Assembly: GCF_000717185.1 (NCBI RefSeq)
Contig: NZ_JNYE01000010.1
Span: 34,908 to 98,907, forward strand
Direction: 5' to 3'
DNA from: Kitasatospora phosalacinea
Lineage (GTDB): Bacteria > Actinomycetota > Actinomycetes > Streptomycetales > Streptomycetaceae
Length of the DNA: 64,000 bases
Shown here: in pieces, positions 8,020-16,500 of the stretch
Position numbering within the stretch: position 1 is the first letter of the stretch
Layout: each line of letters begins with the position of its first letter
Made by a program: the position numbers and the translations under genes
Notes under the pieces: generated by a model
The model's database searches: none
Seen by the model: the letters and a program-made list of their open reading frames with translations, nothing else
Told to the model about the DNA's origin: nothing

Positions 8020-9084
8020 ATGGCGACCCATGAGCGAGAGATCACCGGCCCCGTCGAGCTGTGCCGACCCGACGGGCGGCTCAACCGCGACGCCGTCGGC
8101 TGGTCGCGCACCCCGCTGCACCGCGGCAACCTGCGCGGCTGGGGGCGCACCAAGCGCTGGGAGTACTGGTGCGTCACCACGCCCACCCACCTGCTCGCGC
8201 TCACCGTCAGCGACCTGGACTTCCTCACCCTCGACACCGTGTACTTCCTCGCCTGGGACGGGCACGGCGTCCTCGAGGACCACGAGCGCACCGCGCTCGC
8301 CCCCGGCCTGCCGGGCCGCCGCACCGCCTTCCCCGAGGGCGTCGCCGGCTCCGGCGGCCCGCACGGCGGTGACCTCGCCGTCGGCCCCGAGCGGCCCGGC
8401 CGCCGACAGGTCCGGATCTCGATCGGCCACGAGCCCGGCGGCACCCGGCTGCGCGCCCGCGCCCTGACCGCCGACCTGCGCCCGCTGGAGGTCGACCTGC
8501 TGGTCGCGCAGCCCGAGGGCCACGAGACCCTGTCGGTGGTCGTCCCCTGGGACGCCAAGCGCTTCCAGTACACCTCCAAGCACACCGCCCGCCCCGCCAC
8601 CGGCACCGTCCGCCTCGGCGACCGCACGTACGACTTCGGGGGCGACTCCTGGGGCGTGCTCGACCACGGCCGGGGCCGCTGGCCGCGCTCGCTCGGCTGG
8701 AACTGGGGCGCCGCCTCCGGCCGCACCGACGGGCACACCGTCGGCCTCCAGTTCGGCGGGCAGTGGACGGTCGGCACCGGCAGCACCGAGAACGCGCTGT
8801 GCGTGGACGGCCGCCTCACCAAGATCGGCAGCGAGCTCGACTGGCACTACGACCCCGCCACCCCGCTCGCCCCCTGGCGGATCACCACCCCCGACAGCGA
8901 CCTGGTCGACCTCGCCTTCGTCCCCTTCCACGACCGCCGCACCCGCACCGAGGCCGGGCTCCTCGCCAACCGCACCGACCAGTGCTTCGGCCACTACCGC
9001 GGCACGATCCGCACCGACGACGGCCTGCGCGTCGCGGTGGACGGGCTGCTGGGCTGGGCCGAGGACGTCCGGATGCGCTGGTGA
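8020..9084 (+). CDS. DUF2804 domain protein
   Basis: A 354-residue protein matching the DUF2804 family, of unknown function and common in actinomycetes. Typical segments are GPVELCRPDGRLNRDAVGWSR at the N-terminus, GRGNLRG-like tryptophan-rich patches, WNWGAASG around residue 230 and FGHYRGTI near the end. It has no signal peptide or membrane helix, and appears rich in beta strands. The next gene starts inside its stop codon (GTGA overlap), so these are translationally coupled. No function is proposed. Confidence 0.8.
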   Translation: MATHEREITGPVELCRPDGRLNRDAVGWSRTPLHRGNLRGWGRTKRWEYWCVTTPTHLLALTVSDLDFLTLDTVYFLAWDGHGVLEDHERTALAPGLPGRRTAFPEGVAGSGGPHGGDLAVGPERPGRRQVRISIGHEPGGTRLRARALTADLRPLEVDLLVAQPEGHETLSVVVPWDAKRFQYTSKHTARPATGTVRLGDRTYDFGGDSWGVLDHGRGRWPRSLGWNWGAASGRTDGHTVGLQFGGQWTVGTGSTENALCVDGRLTKIGSELDWHYDPATPLAPWRITTPDSDLVDLAFVPFHDRRTRTEAGLLANRTDQCFGHYRGTIRTDDGLRVAVDGLLGWAEDVRMRW

Positions 9085-9521
9085 CGACCCCTCCCGCGTG
9101 CCCCGCGCACGGCCCCGGCCCCGACCTCGCCGCGCTGGTCGGCCGCCGGCTGACCGGCGTGGTCGCGTCCTGGTACTCCTACGAGGGCGAGCGCGCCGCC
9201 GACCCCGTGGTGGTCTGGCTGCGCGACGACCGCGGCGGCTGCACCTTCGTCGGCACCGGCAGCGACTGGTGCCTGATCGTCGCCGACGACCGCCCCCACC
9301 CCGACGTCGACCTCGGCGAGTGGGGCCGCCTCGACGTCCGCGACGCCCCGCACGACACCCCCTTCGCCCCGTACCTCGGCCACCCCGTCCTGGCCGCCCG
9401 CCAGGAGCACGCCCCGCACACCGGCCGCACCGCCCTCGAACTCGACTTCCCGGGCGGCACCGTCCGATGCGAGTCCTGGGACGGCGACCTGCGACTGACC
9501 GCGACCGGAGACCCGCGATGA
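9081..9521 (+). CDS. Conserved hypothetical protein
   Basis: A 146-residue soluble protein. The GTG start overlaps the DUF2804 stop by four bases, and its own TGA overlaps the next ATG, so it is the middle of a translationally coupled trio. Visible features: LVGRRLTGVVASWYSYEGE near the N-terminus, a WLRDDRGGCTFVG strand pair, and a DLGEWGRLDV turn. The pattern resembles small beta-rich proteins of unknown function; I do not recognise a family. Confidence 0.7.
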   Translation: MTTPPACPAHGPGPDLAALVGRRLTGVVASWYSYEGERAADPVVVWLRDDRGGCTFVGTGSDWCLIVADDRPHPDVDLGEWGRLDVRDAPHDTPFAPYLGHPVLAARQEHAPHTGRTALELDFPGGTVRCESWDGDLRLTATGDPR

Positions 9522-9673
9522 CCGAACTCCCGGACCACCGCGCCGACCCGGCCGACCGCGCCGAGCGTCTGCTCGCGACCGGCACCGACCGCCGCCGCCG
9601 GGCCCGCGCCGCCCTGCGCGGTCGGGGCCGGGAGGGCGTCGGGTGGGAGAACGCCGCGGAGCCGCCGTTCTGA
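9518..9673 (+). CDS. Small hypothetical protein
   Basis: A 51-residue, highly charged Arg/Asp-rich peptide (DHRADPADRAERLLA, then RRRRARAALRGRGRE). It begins with an ATG that overlaps the preceding stop by four bases, which is the main argument that it is real. No recognisable domain. Confidence 0.5.
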   Translation: MTELPDHRADPADRAERLLATGTDRRRRARAALRGRGREGVGWENAAEPPF

Positions 9674-9711
9674 CTCCCGGGGCTGTCCGGCGGGAGGGGC
9701 GGCGTGCCCGC

Positions 9712-10188
9712 GTGGACGACACCGAGCTGGACGCCCTGACCGCCGCCTGCGCCGACGTGCTGCCCTACCCGGGGGAGTGGCAGCGGGCGCCGTACGAGGT
9801 GTGGGAGGTGGAGGGGGAGCGCCACCACCTGATCGCCGTCGACCCCGGGGTGAGCGCGATCGGGGTGCGGGTCGACGGCGGGGCGGTGCGGGTGCTGCCG
9901 GAGGAGGAGGGCGGGCCGCGGGTGCTGAACTCCGGGCCGCGGCAGCTGCTCGCCTTCCTGGAGCGGTACGGGGCGGCCGCGACGGAGGCCGAGCGGTACG
10001 GGGCGGCCGCGGCGGAGGCCGAGCGGTACGGGGCGGGCGAGGAGCCGGACGGGTCGTCGGCCGCGGCGGAGGAGCTGACGGACGCGCTGCTGGCCCGGTT
10101 CGCGGCGGTGGACCCGGCGGCGGTGGCGGACGAGAACGCGTACGGGTGCCTCGCCGCGGAGGAGCTGGGCCACGCCGTGGAGGCCTGA
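9712..10188 (+). CDS. SUKH-4/SMI1-like small protein with internal tandem repeat
   Basis: A 158-residue acidic protein. The first ~85 residues (GVSAIGVRVDGG, then VLNSGPRQLLAFLERY) resemble SUKH-4-type immunity proteins, where the terminal helix after VNSS-like turn is typical; the match is weak and made by eye. After it a 10-residue unit ERYGAAA(T/A)EA is repeated almost three times, encoded by a 30-base tandem repeat. GTG at 9712 follows GGGAGGGG at 9692-9699; a start at 9643 is possible. Convergent with the next gene, only five bases apart. No toxin gene is visible nearby. Confidence 0.55.
   Translation: MDDTELDALTAACADVLPYPGEWQRAPYEVWEVEGERHHLIAVDPGVSAIGVRVDGGAVRVLPEEEGGPRVLNSGPRQLLAFLERYGAAATEAERYGAAAAEAERYGAGEEPDGSSAAAEELTDALLARFAAVDPAAVADENAYGCLAAEELGHAVEA
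9961..10038 (+). repeat. 30-base in-frame tandem repeat (2.6 copies)
   Basis: Copies start at 9961, 9991 and 10021 (each GAGCGGTACGGGGC...), the first two differing at one base; the third is partial. It lies inside the SUKH-like gene and preserves the frame, so copy number could vary by ten residues per unit. Confidence 0.85.
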
Positions 10189-10193
10189 GCCCG

Positions 10194-10793
10194 TCAGGGG
10201 CAGGGCGTGGCGCGGGTGAAGTCGTGGTGGGCGGTGACGGCCTGCCGCCACTCCAGGGTGCGGATCAGGCGGTGGACGATCAGCAGCGGGACGATGCCGA
10301 CGACGCCGAACGACATGTCGACGCACTGCCAGAACACGGGTATGCCGCGCAGCGGGCCGCAGACCAGGGCGAGCGGGATGACGCCGCCGCAGGCCAGCAT
10401 GGCCCAGCGGACCACCCAGACGTTGCGGACCGGGTCGCGCAGCGGTCCCCAGAAGGCGGCGGCGATGACCAGGTGGGCGAAGGCGAGCCAGTCGGTGCCG
10501 TAGGCGAGGAAGGGGTGGGTGCCGTAGCCGTCGGCGACGCCCTCTCGGACGCGGTCGACCCAGGCGCCGAGGGAGGGGAGGGCGCCGTCCAGGCCGGTCG
10601 CGTCGACCAGGCGGGCCAGCAGGGAGGTCTCGGTCTGCAGGGGGAAGGCGGTCAGTCCGCTGAGGGCCAGGCAGACGATGAACAGGAGCAGCCAGCGCCG
10701 GATCCGGCGGCGGACGAGCGCGGTGTCGGCGGCGGGTGCGGAATCCGGTCCGGCGGTGGTGGAACCGGCCGGGACGGTGGCGATGTCGGACAT
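10194..10793 (-). CDS. Conserved membrane protein
   Basis: A 199-residue protein with four probable transmembrane segments: WLLLFIVCLALSGL near residue 35, a helix at WLAFAHLVIAAAFW near 105, MLACGGVIPLALVCG near 132, and FGVVGIVPLLIV near 163. The N-terminal ~28 residues are Ala/Thr/Ser-rich and likely cytoplasmic. I do not recognise a characterised family. ATG at 10793; the spacer to the divergent SMC operon carries a palindrome (TTGAAC..GTTCAA). Its stop is five bases from the stop of the SUKH-like gene. Confidence 0.7.
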   Translation of the reverse strand: MSDIATVPAGSTTAGPDSAPAADTALVRRRIRRWLLLFIVCLALSGLTAFPLQTETSLLARLVDATGLDGALPSLGAWVDRVREGVADGYGTHPFLAYGTDWLAFAHLVIAAAFWGPLRDPVRNVWVVRWAMLACGGVIPLALVCGPLRGIPVFWQCVDMSFGVVGIVPLLIVHRLIRTLEWRQAVTAHHDFTRATPCP

Positions 10794-10865
10794 GGGGAAC
10801 CCCCCTCATGGCGCGGGTGCCGGGAGACGGCACGCGGTGTCGCGAGAAGGACTCTAGACCTGAAT

Positions 10866-10879
10866 TTGAACACGTTCAA
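10866..10879. promoter_or_regulatory. Operator-like inverted repeat in the divergent spacer
   Basis: TTGAAC-AC-GTTCAA, perfect six-base arms with a two-base spacer, in a small AT-rich patch between the membrane-protein gene and the SMC operon. The form suits a TetR- or GntR-type dimer; no regulator gene is adjacent. Confidence 0.5.
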
Positions 10880-10934
10880 CATGCGGGGACAGGGCTCCCA
10901 TAAGGGGCTTTTCGGACCTGTCAGGGGAAAGCCC

Positions 10935-10940
10935 TAATCT
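10935..10940 (+). promoter_or_regulatory. Probable -10 box of the SMC operon (leaderless start)
   Basis: TAATCT lies eight bases before the GTG at 10949 that begins the kleisin-like gene. Transcription would start at or next to the start codon, giving a leaderless mRNA, a frequent arrangement in actinomycetes. No clear -35 box was found. Confidence 0.45.
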
Positions 10941-10948
10941 TGTCCCCC

Positions 10949-12499
10949 GTGACCGCCATCGCAGACCAGCCCACCCGGCCCGCCCCCGGCCCGGCCGCCG
11001 ACGAGGGGCTCGCCCGCCGGCTCAAGGCGCTGGCGTGCACCGCCCCGCTGCACGACCTGGACAGCCGCAAGGTCAACCTGGCCGGCGAGTACGCCTCGTA
11101 CACCATGGCCGAGGTCGGCCTCGCCGCGATCGACCTGGTCACCCTCAACATGGACTTCGACACCGGCGCCGACCGGGACATAGTGCTGGGCCGCCTGCTC
11201 CCCCGGATCGCCGCCCAGAACCCGGGCCGCGCCGTCGCCGAGCACGAGCGGGTCGCCCGCTGGGTGCTGGAGTCGCTGATCAACGTCGGCAGCGTGGACC
11301 GCGGCTTCCGCGCCGTCTACGGCACCTTCGGCCCGGACGGCGCGTACACCCGCCGCGACTACGACTTCAAGCTGATCGAGGAGGTCCCCGGCCAGGACGG
11401 CGGGGTCTACCTGCGCACCACCGACGAGGCCGTCAACGTCCTGGTCGGCGCCCTCGACACCGACGTCACCAGCGCCCAGATCGCCGCCGAGGTCAAGCTG
11501 GAGGTGCTGATCCGGCGCGGCCGCCTCGCCGACGCCCAGCTCGCCGCCGAACAGGCCCGCTACCGCACCGTCCAGTACGCCGAGACGCTGCGCCGCGCCC
11601 TGGAGGCCACCCGGCGCAACGTCCGCGCGGTCGACTGGATGGAGACCGTCCCGGACCTGATCGACGAGGCGCTCGACCACATCGCCGACCGCTACCGGCA
11701 CGAGAACGCGATCCTCACCAACATCCGCAGGGCCCGCGACGAGAGCGTCGACGGCGAGCACAAGCGCCGCGCCGCCGAACTCGTCGACATCGTCAAGGAC
11801 TGCATCCGCCGCCACACCCAGCTGCAGACCCGCCTGCTGGAGGCCGGCCCGCTGTTCCGCGCCGAACAGGACCGCCAGGCCTTCGCCGCCCCCACCGCCC
11901 GCAGCGGCATCGACCTGTACGGCCAGCTGCTGGCCCCCGTCCTCACCCTCCCGCTCGGCGACGCCACCCGGCCCACCGACGCGTTCTTCGCCCGCGCCAC
12001 CGGCCTGCGCACCCCCGTCGCCGTCCGGGTCGCCGACCTGGTCGACCTGCTGCTCACCCCGCCCGTCGAGCGCGAGCACCTCGGCGCCGAGCTCCCCGAA
12101 CCCGACCTGGTCGCCACCCCCGACGACAGCCGCTTCTCCGAGGCCCAGCTCGAAGCCGCCCTCGACCTGCTCGACCTGCCCGCCGACGCCCCCCGCCGCC
12201 TCTCCGGCCTGCTCGCCGACGCCCGCCGCCGGGCCCGCGACCTCGACGACGAGGACGACCGGGACGGCGACGAACTCGCCTACCTGGTCGCCCTGCTGGC
12301 CGTGCACGCCGCCAGCCCGCCGGTCGGCACCGCCTACCGGCAGGGCGAGGAGCGGCTGCTGTTCGCCGTCGACGACGGCACCCGGCTGGACGACCCCGGC
12401 TTCGGCGGCGCCGACCTGATCGTCGGCAGCGCGCTGCTGGACGCGGCGGGCATGGCCGCCGACCGCAAGGACGCCAAGGGCACCGGGACGGCCGCGTGA
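10949..12499 (+). CDS. Kleisin-like subunit of an SMC complex (JetA/MksF-like)
   Basis: A 516-residue soluble protein, the size of MukF/MksF/JetA subunits. It lies first in a three-gene operon with a wHTH protein and an SMC-like ATPase, the order of JetA-JetB-JetC and MksF-E-B. After an N-terminal helical region, DYDFKLIEEVPGQDGGVYLRT leads to a long helical middle (about residues 150-310) resembling the JetA/MukF segment that contacts the SMC neck. A Glu/Asp-rich C-terminal half follows (DLDDEDDRDGDE). GTG 10949 is preferred because of the TAATCT box; TTG 10940 is the alternative. Assignment rests on context and helical pattern, not on a strong motif. Confidence 0.6.
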   Translation: MTAIADQPTRPAPGPAADEGLARRLKALACTAPLHDLDSRKVNLAGEYASYTMAEVGLAAIDLVTLNMDFDTGADRDIVLGRLLPRIAAQNPGRAVAEHERVARWVLESLINVGSVDRGFRAVYGTFGPDGAYTRRDYDFKLIEEVPGQDGGVYLRTTDEAVNVLVGALDTDVTSAQIAAEVKLEVLIRRGRLADAQLAAEQARYRTVQYAETLRRALEATRRNVRAVDWMETVPDLIDEALDHIADRYRHENAILTNIRRARDESVDGEHKRRAAELVDIVKDCIRRHTQLQTRLLEAGPLFRAEQDRQAFAAPTARSGIDLYGQLLAPVLTLPLGDATRPTDAFFARATGLRTPVAVRVADLVDLLLTPPVEREHLGAELPEPDLVATPDDSRFSEAQLEAALDLLDLPADAPRRLSGLLADARRRARDLDDEDDRDGDELAYLVALLAVHAASPPVGTAYRQGEERLLFAVDDGTRLDDPGFGGADLIVGSALLDAAGMAADRKDAKGTGTAA

Positions 12500-12614
12500 C
12501 CCGCACCGCCCGTACGACCCGTACCGCCCGCACCGCCCGTACGACCCGCACCACCTGCACCGCCCGCACCGTCCGTACGACCCGCACCGCCCGCACCGCC
12601 CGCACCACTCGCAC
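12500..12614. repeat. Degenerate 9-base tandem repeat between the first two SMC-operon genes
   Basis: About twelve imperfect copies of the nonamers CGCACCGCC and CGTACGACC fill the spacer up to the ribosome site GAAGGAG of the next gene. It is too short-period for CRISPR. It could form repeated RNA structure or act as a protein-binding array; copy number probably varies between strains. Confidence 0.75.
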
Positions 12615-12629
12615 CGAAGGAGCGCTCGG

Positions 12630-13517
12630 ATGACCACCACCAGCGAGGCGTGGACACCGCCCGAGGGCGAACCGGCCGCCGCCTCCGCCGCGCCCGCGCC
12701 GATCAGCCCGGCGGACGTCGCCGAGGCCGCCCGGCTGGTCTCCTTCGGCCTGCAGGCCAAGCTGCTGCCCGCCCGGGACGCCGAGTACGGCGAACTGGTG
12801 CGCCGCTACCGGGAGGACCCGCCGTTCGGGCGGCTCGCCGACGCCGTCGCCACCGGCATGGGCCTGGTCGTGCTGGAGGTCTCCGCCCGGGCCGGGATGG
12901 CCGTCGCCGCCGCCGAGGACTCGGTGTTCGCCGTCCGGATGGGCGACTACTCGCGGCGCGCCGCCTCCGAGTCCGCCGACCGCTTCCTGCACGGCCTCGC
13001 GCACCTCGCCGTCGCCGCGCTCGCCTTCCCCCGCCCCGAGGACCTCGCCGACGACGGCTACCTCGGCCGGGTCACCGTCAACGGCGTGGACGCCTTCGTC
13101 CGGCAGGCCTGCCGCCGCCTGGAGGAGCGCGCCGAGGCCGAGGGCACCAACACCGACCCGGCCAGCGACGCCCCCGGCCTGGAGGCCGCCTGGCGGGTCT
13201 GGGCCCGCCGCTCCGCCACCGGCGCCACCAAGGACGCCCGCCGCCTGTCCGGCTCCACCACCGGCATCGTCTCCAAGGCGGTGTCCTTCCTGGTCGACTC
13301 CGGCTTCCTGCAGAAGACCTCCGACGACTCCGGCGGCACCTACCGCACCACCGCCCGCTACCAGCTCCAGGTCCGCGACCTGGCCGGGGGCGCCGCGATG
13401 GCCGAGCTCCTCGACCTGGGCGTCGTCCCGGTCAGCGACGGCACCCCCACCCTGGCCCCGCCCGACGAGAGCGACGACCTGGTGGCCGACGCCGGCCTGC
13501 CGTTCCACGCCCTCTGA
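12630..13517 (+). CDS. wHTH subunit of an SMC complex (MukE/MksE/JetB-like)
   Basis: A 295-residue soluble protein. The second half contains a winged-helix pattern: TTGIVSKAVSFLVDSGFLQK (helix 2-3) followed by a Gly-rich wing and YRTTARYQLQVRDL, as in MukE/MksE and JetB, where this subunit dimerises on the kleisin and helps gate DNA. The N-terminal half (VSFGLQAKLLPARDAEYGELVRRY) is helical and fits the same families. Located between the kleisin-like and SMC-like genes, 35 bases before the latter. ATG at 12630 with GAAGGAG seven bases upstream. Confidence 0.65.
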   Translation: MTTTSEAWTPPEGEPAAASAAPAPISPADVAEAARLVSFGLQAKLLPARDAEYGELVRRYREDPPFGRLADAVATGMGLVVLEVSARAGMAVAAAEDSVFAVRMGDYSRRAASESADRFLHGLAHLAVAALAFPRPEDLADDGYLGRVTVNGVDAFVRQACRRLEERAEAEGTNTDPASDAPGLEAAWRVWARRSATGATKDARRLSGSTTGIVSKAVSFLVDSGFLQKTSDDSGGTYRTTARYQLQVRDLAGGAAMAELLDLGVVPVSDGTPTLAPPDESDDLVADAGLPFHAL

Positions 13518-13552
13518 CCCGCCCCGCAACCGCTCCAGGAGAACCACCGCAC

Positions 13553-16500
13553 ATGTACGAGCTGAACCGGGTCCGCCTCTACTCGATCGGACCGGCGGGC
13601 GCCCGCTACGCCGACACGGTGCTCGACCTGCGCGGAGTCGGCGAGCCCGTCCCCGAGCCGCAGCCCCAGCAGATCGGCCTGTTCGGCGAGGAGCCCGAGG
13701 GCCCGCAGCGCCGCCCCGCGCCCGCGGGCGTGCTGTTCCTGGAGAACGGCGGCGGCAAGTCCGTGCTGCTCAAGCTGATCTTCTCGGTGATGCTGCCCGG
13801 CCACCGCAACACCCTGGGCGGCGCCTCCTCCGGCGTGCTGCGCAAGTTCCTGCTCGCCGACGACTGCGGCCACGTCGCCCTGGAGTGGCAGCACACCGTC
13901 ACCGGCGAACTCATCGTGGTCGGCAAGGTCAGCGAGTGGCGCGGCCGCCAGGTCTCCTCCGACCCGCGGAAGTTCGCCGAACTCTGGTACTCCTTCCGCC
14001 CCGGCCCCGGCCTCACCCTGGACGGCCTGCCGGTCGCCGAGCGCCCCGCCCTCACCGGCGACCAGAAGGTCCGCGGCCGCCGCCGCACCATGAAGGGCTT
14101 CCGCGACGCCCTCACCGAGGCCGCCAAGGCCCAGCCCCACCTCGACGTCACCTTCGAGGAGATCCACGACCGCTGGATCGAGCACCTCGGCGCCCTCGGC
14201 CTCGACCCCGAACTCTTCCGCTACCAGCGCGAGATGAACGCCGACGAGGGCGAGGCGGCCGGCCTGTTCGCCGTCCGCAACGACGCCGACTTCACCGACC
14301 TGCTGCTGCGCGCCGTCACCGACACCCGCGACACCGACGGCCTCGCCGACCTCGTCCACGGCTTCGCCGCCAAACTCGGCCGCCGCGCCGAACTCACCGC
14401 CGAACGCGACTTCACCGCCGGCTCGGTCGACCTGCTGCAGCGCATCGTCGACGCCACCGCCGCCCGCGAGACCGTCCGCGAGGGCCACCGCGCCGCCGAG
14501 CGCCGCACCCGCAGGCTCGCCCTGTCGCTCGCCGCCCGCTCCGCCGTCGAACGCGACCGCGTCCACGACCTGGCCGTCGAGGTCGCCGCCGCCGCGGGCG
14601 CCGTCACCGCCGCCGAGACCGACCGCACCCGGCACTCCCTGATCGTCTCCGAACTCACCTACCGGCACGCCACCCTCGGTCTGGAGGCGGCCACCGCCGG
14701 AGCCGCCCGGCTGCGCCGCGAACTCACCGACGCCCGCGCCCAGTCCGCCGCCTGGCAGGCCGCCGAGGCCGTCCTGCGGCACCGCGCCGCCGCCGACCGG
14801 GCCGGACGCGTCGCCGCCGCCATCCGCGAGGCCGAACTCGACGCCGCCCCCGCCCTCGCCGCCCGCGACCGCGCCGCCGGAGCCCTCGCCCGCGCCCTCG
14901 AAGCCGCCGCCGCGAACGCCGAGGCCCGCGCCGACCAGGAGGAGCTGCGCGCCGGAGAGCTCCAGGAGGACGGCGCCACCGCCCAGTCCGAGGCCACCGC
15001 CGCCGCCACCGCCGCGCAGAAGGCCCGCTCCGAGGCCGAGCACCTGCGCCAGCGCCTCACCGAGGTCGAGCAGGAGACCGCCGCCGCCGTCGAAGCGGGC
15101 TGGATCGACGACTCCGGCGCCGAACCCGACCCGGCCCGCGCCGCCCTGCACGCCGCCGACGCCGAGCAGGCCGCCACCGAAGCCCTCGACCAGGCCCGCA
15201 CCGCCGCCGAGCAGAGCGCCGCCCTGGCCCGCGAGAGCGCCGCCGCCGAGGCCCGCGCCGAACTCGCCGCCGCCCGCGCCGCCGACGCCCGCGCCGCCGC
15301 CGACCGCGCCCTCGCCGCCGAACAGCGCACCGCCGCCCAGCTCGCCGCCGAACCCCGGCTCGCCGAACTGCTCTCCCTGACGCCCTACCAGGACGGCGCC
15401 GAGGAGTCCGAGGGCTTCCTCACCCCGCGCCTCCTGGACGCCTCCGCCGAGGACCTGCGCGAACTGCTCGACCAGTCCGTGGCCACCGCCGAACGCACCC
15501 TGTTCGACCTGCGCACCGCCGCCGCCGACGACTCCCGCATCCTCGCCGCCCTCGGCGACGGCGGCCTGCTGCCGCCCGGCCCCGACGTCCTCGCCACCGT
15601 CGAGCACCTCGGCGAACAGGGCATCCCCGCCCTCCCCGGCTGGCGCTACCTCGCCCAGTCCGTCGACCCCGCCGACCACGACGCCATCCTCGCGGCCCGC
15701 CCCGAACTCGTCGACGGCGTCGTCGTCACCGACCCCGCCTCGCTGGAGCGGGCCCGCGAGGCGCTGTCCGCCGCGGCCCTGCTGCCGCGCTCCACCGTCG
15801 CCGTCGGCACCGCCGCCGCGCTGATCGCCCCCGTCCAGGGCGAGCCCGCGTACTTCCTGGTGCCGCCGAACCCGGCCATGCACAACGAGACCGCCGCCGA
15901 CGACGAGCGCCGCGAACTGCGCACCCGCGCCACCGCCCGCGAGGAGCACATCCGCGAGCTCGCCGCCCGCCTCGGCGGCGACCGCGCCCTCGCCGCCCGG
16001 CTCGCCTCCTGGCACGCCAGCTGCCCGCCCGGCACCCTCGCCGAACTCGCCGAGAGCGCCGCCGCGGCCGCCCTGCACGCCGAGACCACCGCCGCCGAAC
16101 TCGCCACCCTGCGCGCCGACCGCGCCGACGCCGACGCCGAGCACCAGGCCGCCGCCGCCCGCCACGAGGAGTGCCGGGACGCCGCCCAGCGCGCCCGCCG
16201 CCGCGCCGACGCCCTCGAAGGACTCGCCTTCCGGCTGCGCGAACGCGCCAACTGGACCCGCCGACTGCGCGAACTCGCCGACGACGCCGCCGAGTGCGAA
16301 CGCCGCCAGGCCCAGTGCGCCGAACGCGCCCGCACCTGCGACGAGGACCGCCGCGCCGCCCAGCGCGCCGCCGACGACGCCCGCCGCACCGCCCGCACCC
16401 TGCGCGGCGAACGCGCCGAGATCGCCGCTGTCGGCACCGCCGCCGAGCCGGAGGGCCTCGCCCCCGCCTCGCTGCCCGCCCTCCGCGAGGCCTACCGGGC

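Noticed and set aside
12500..12614. CRISPR-like repeat array
   Set aside because: The unit is nine bases with no spacers, and no cas gene is nearby.
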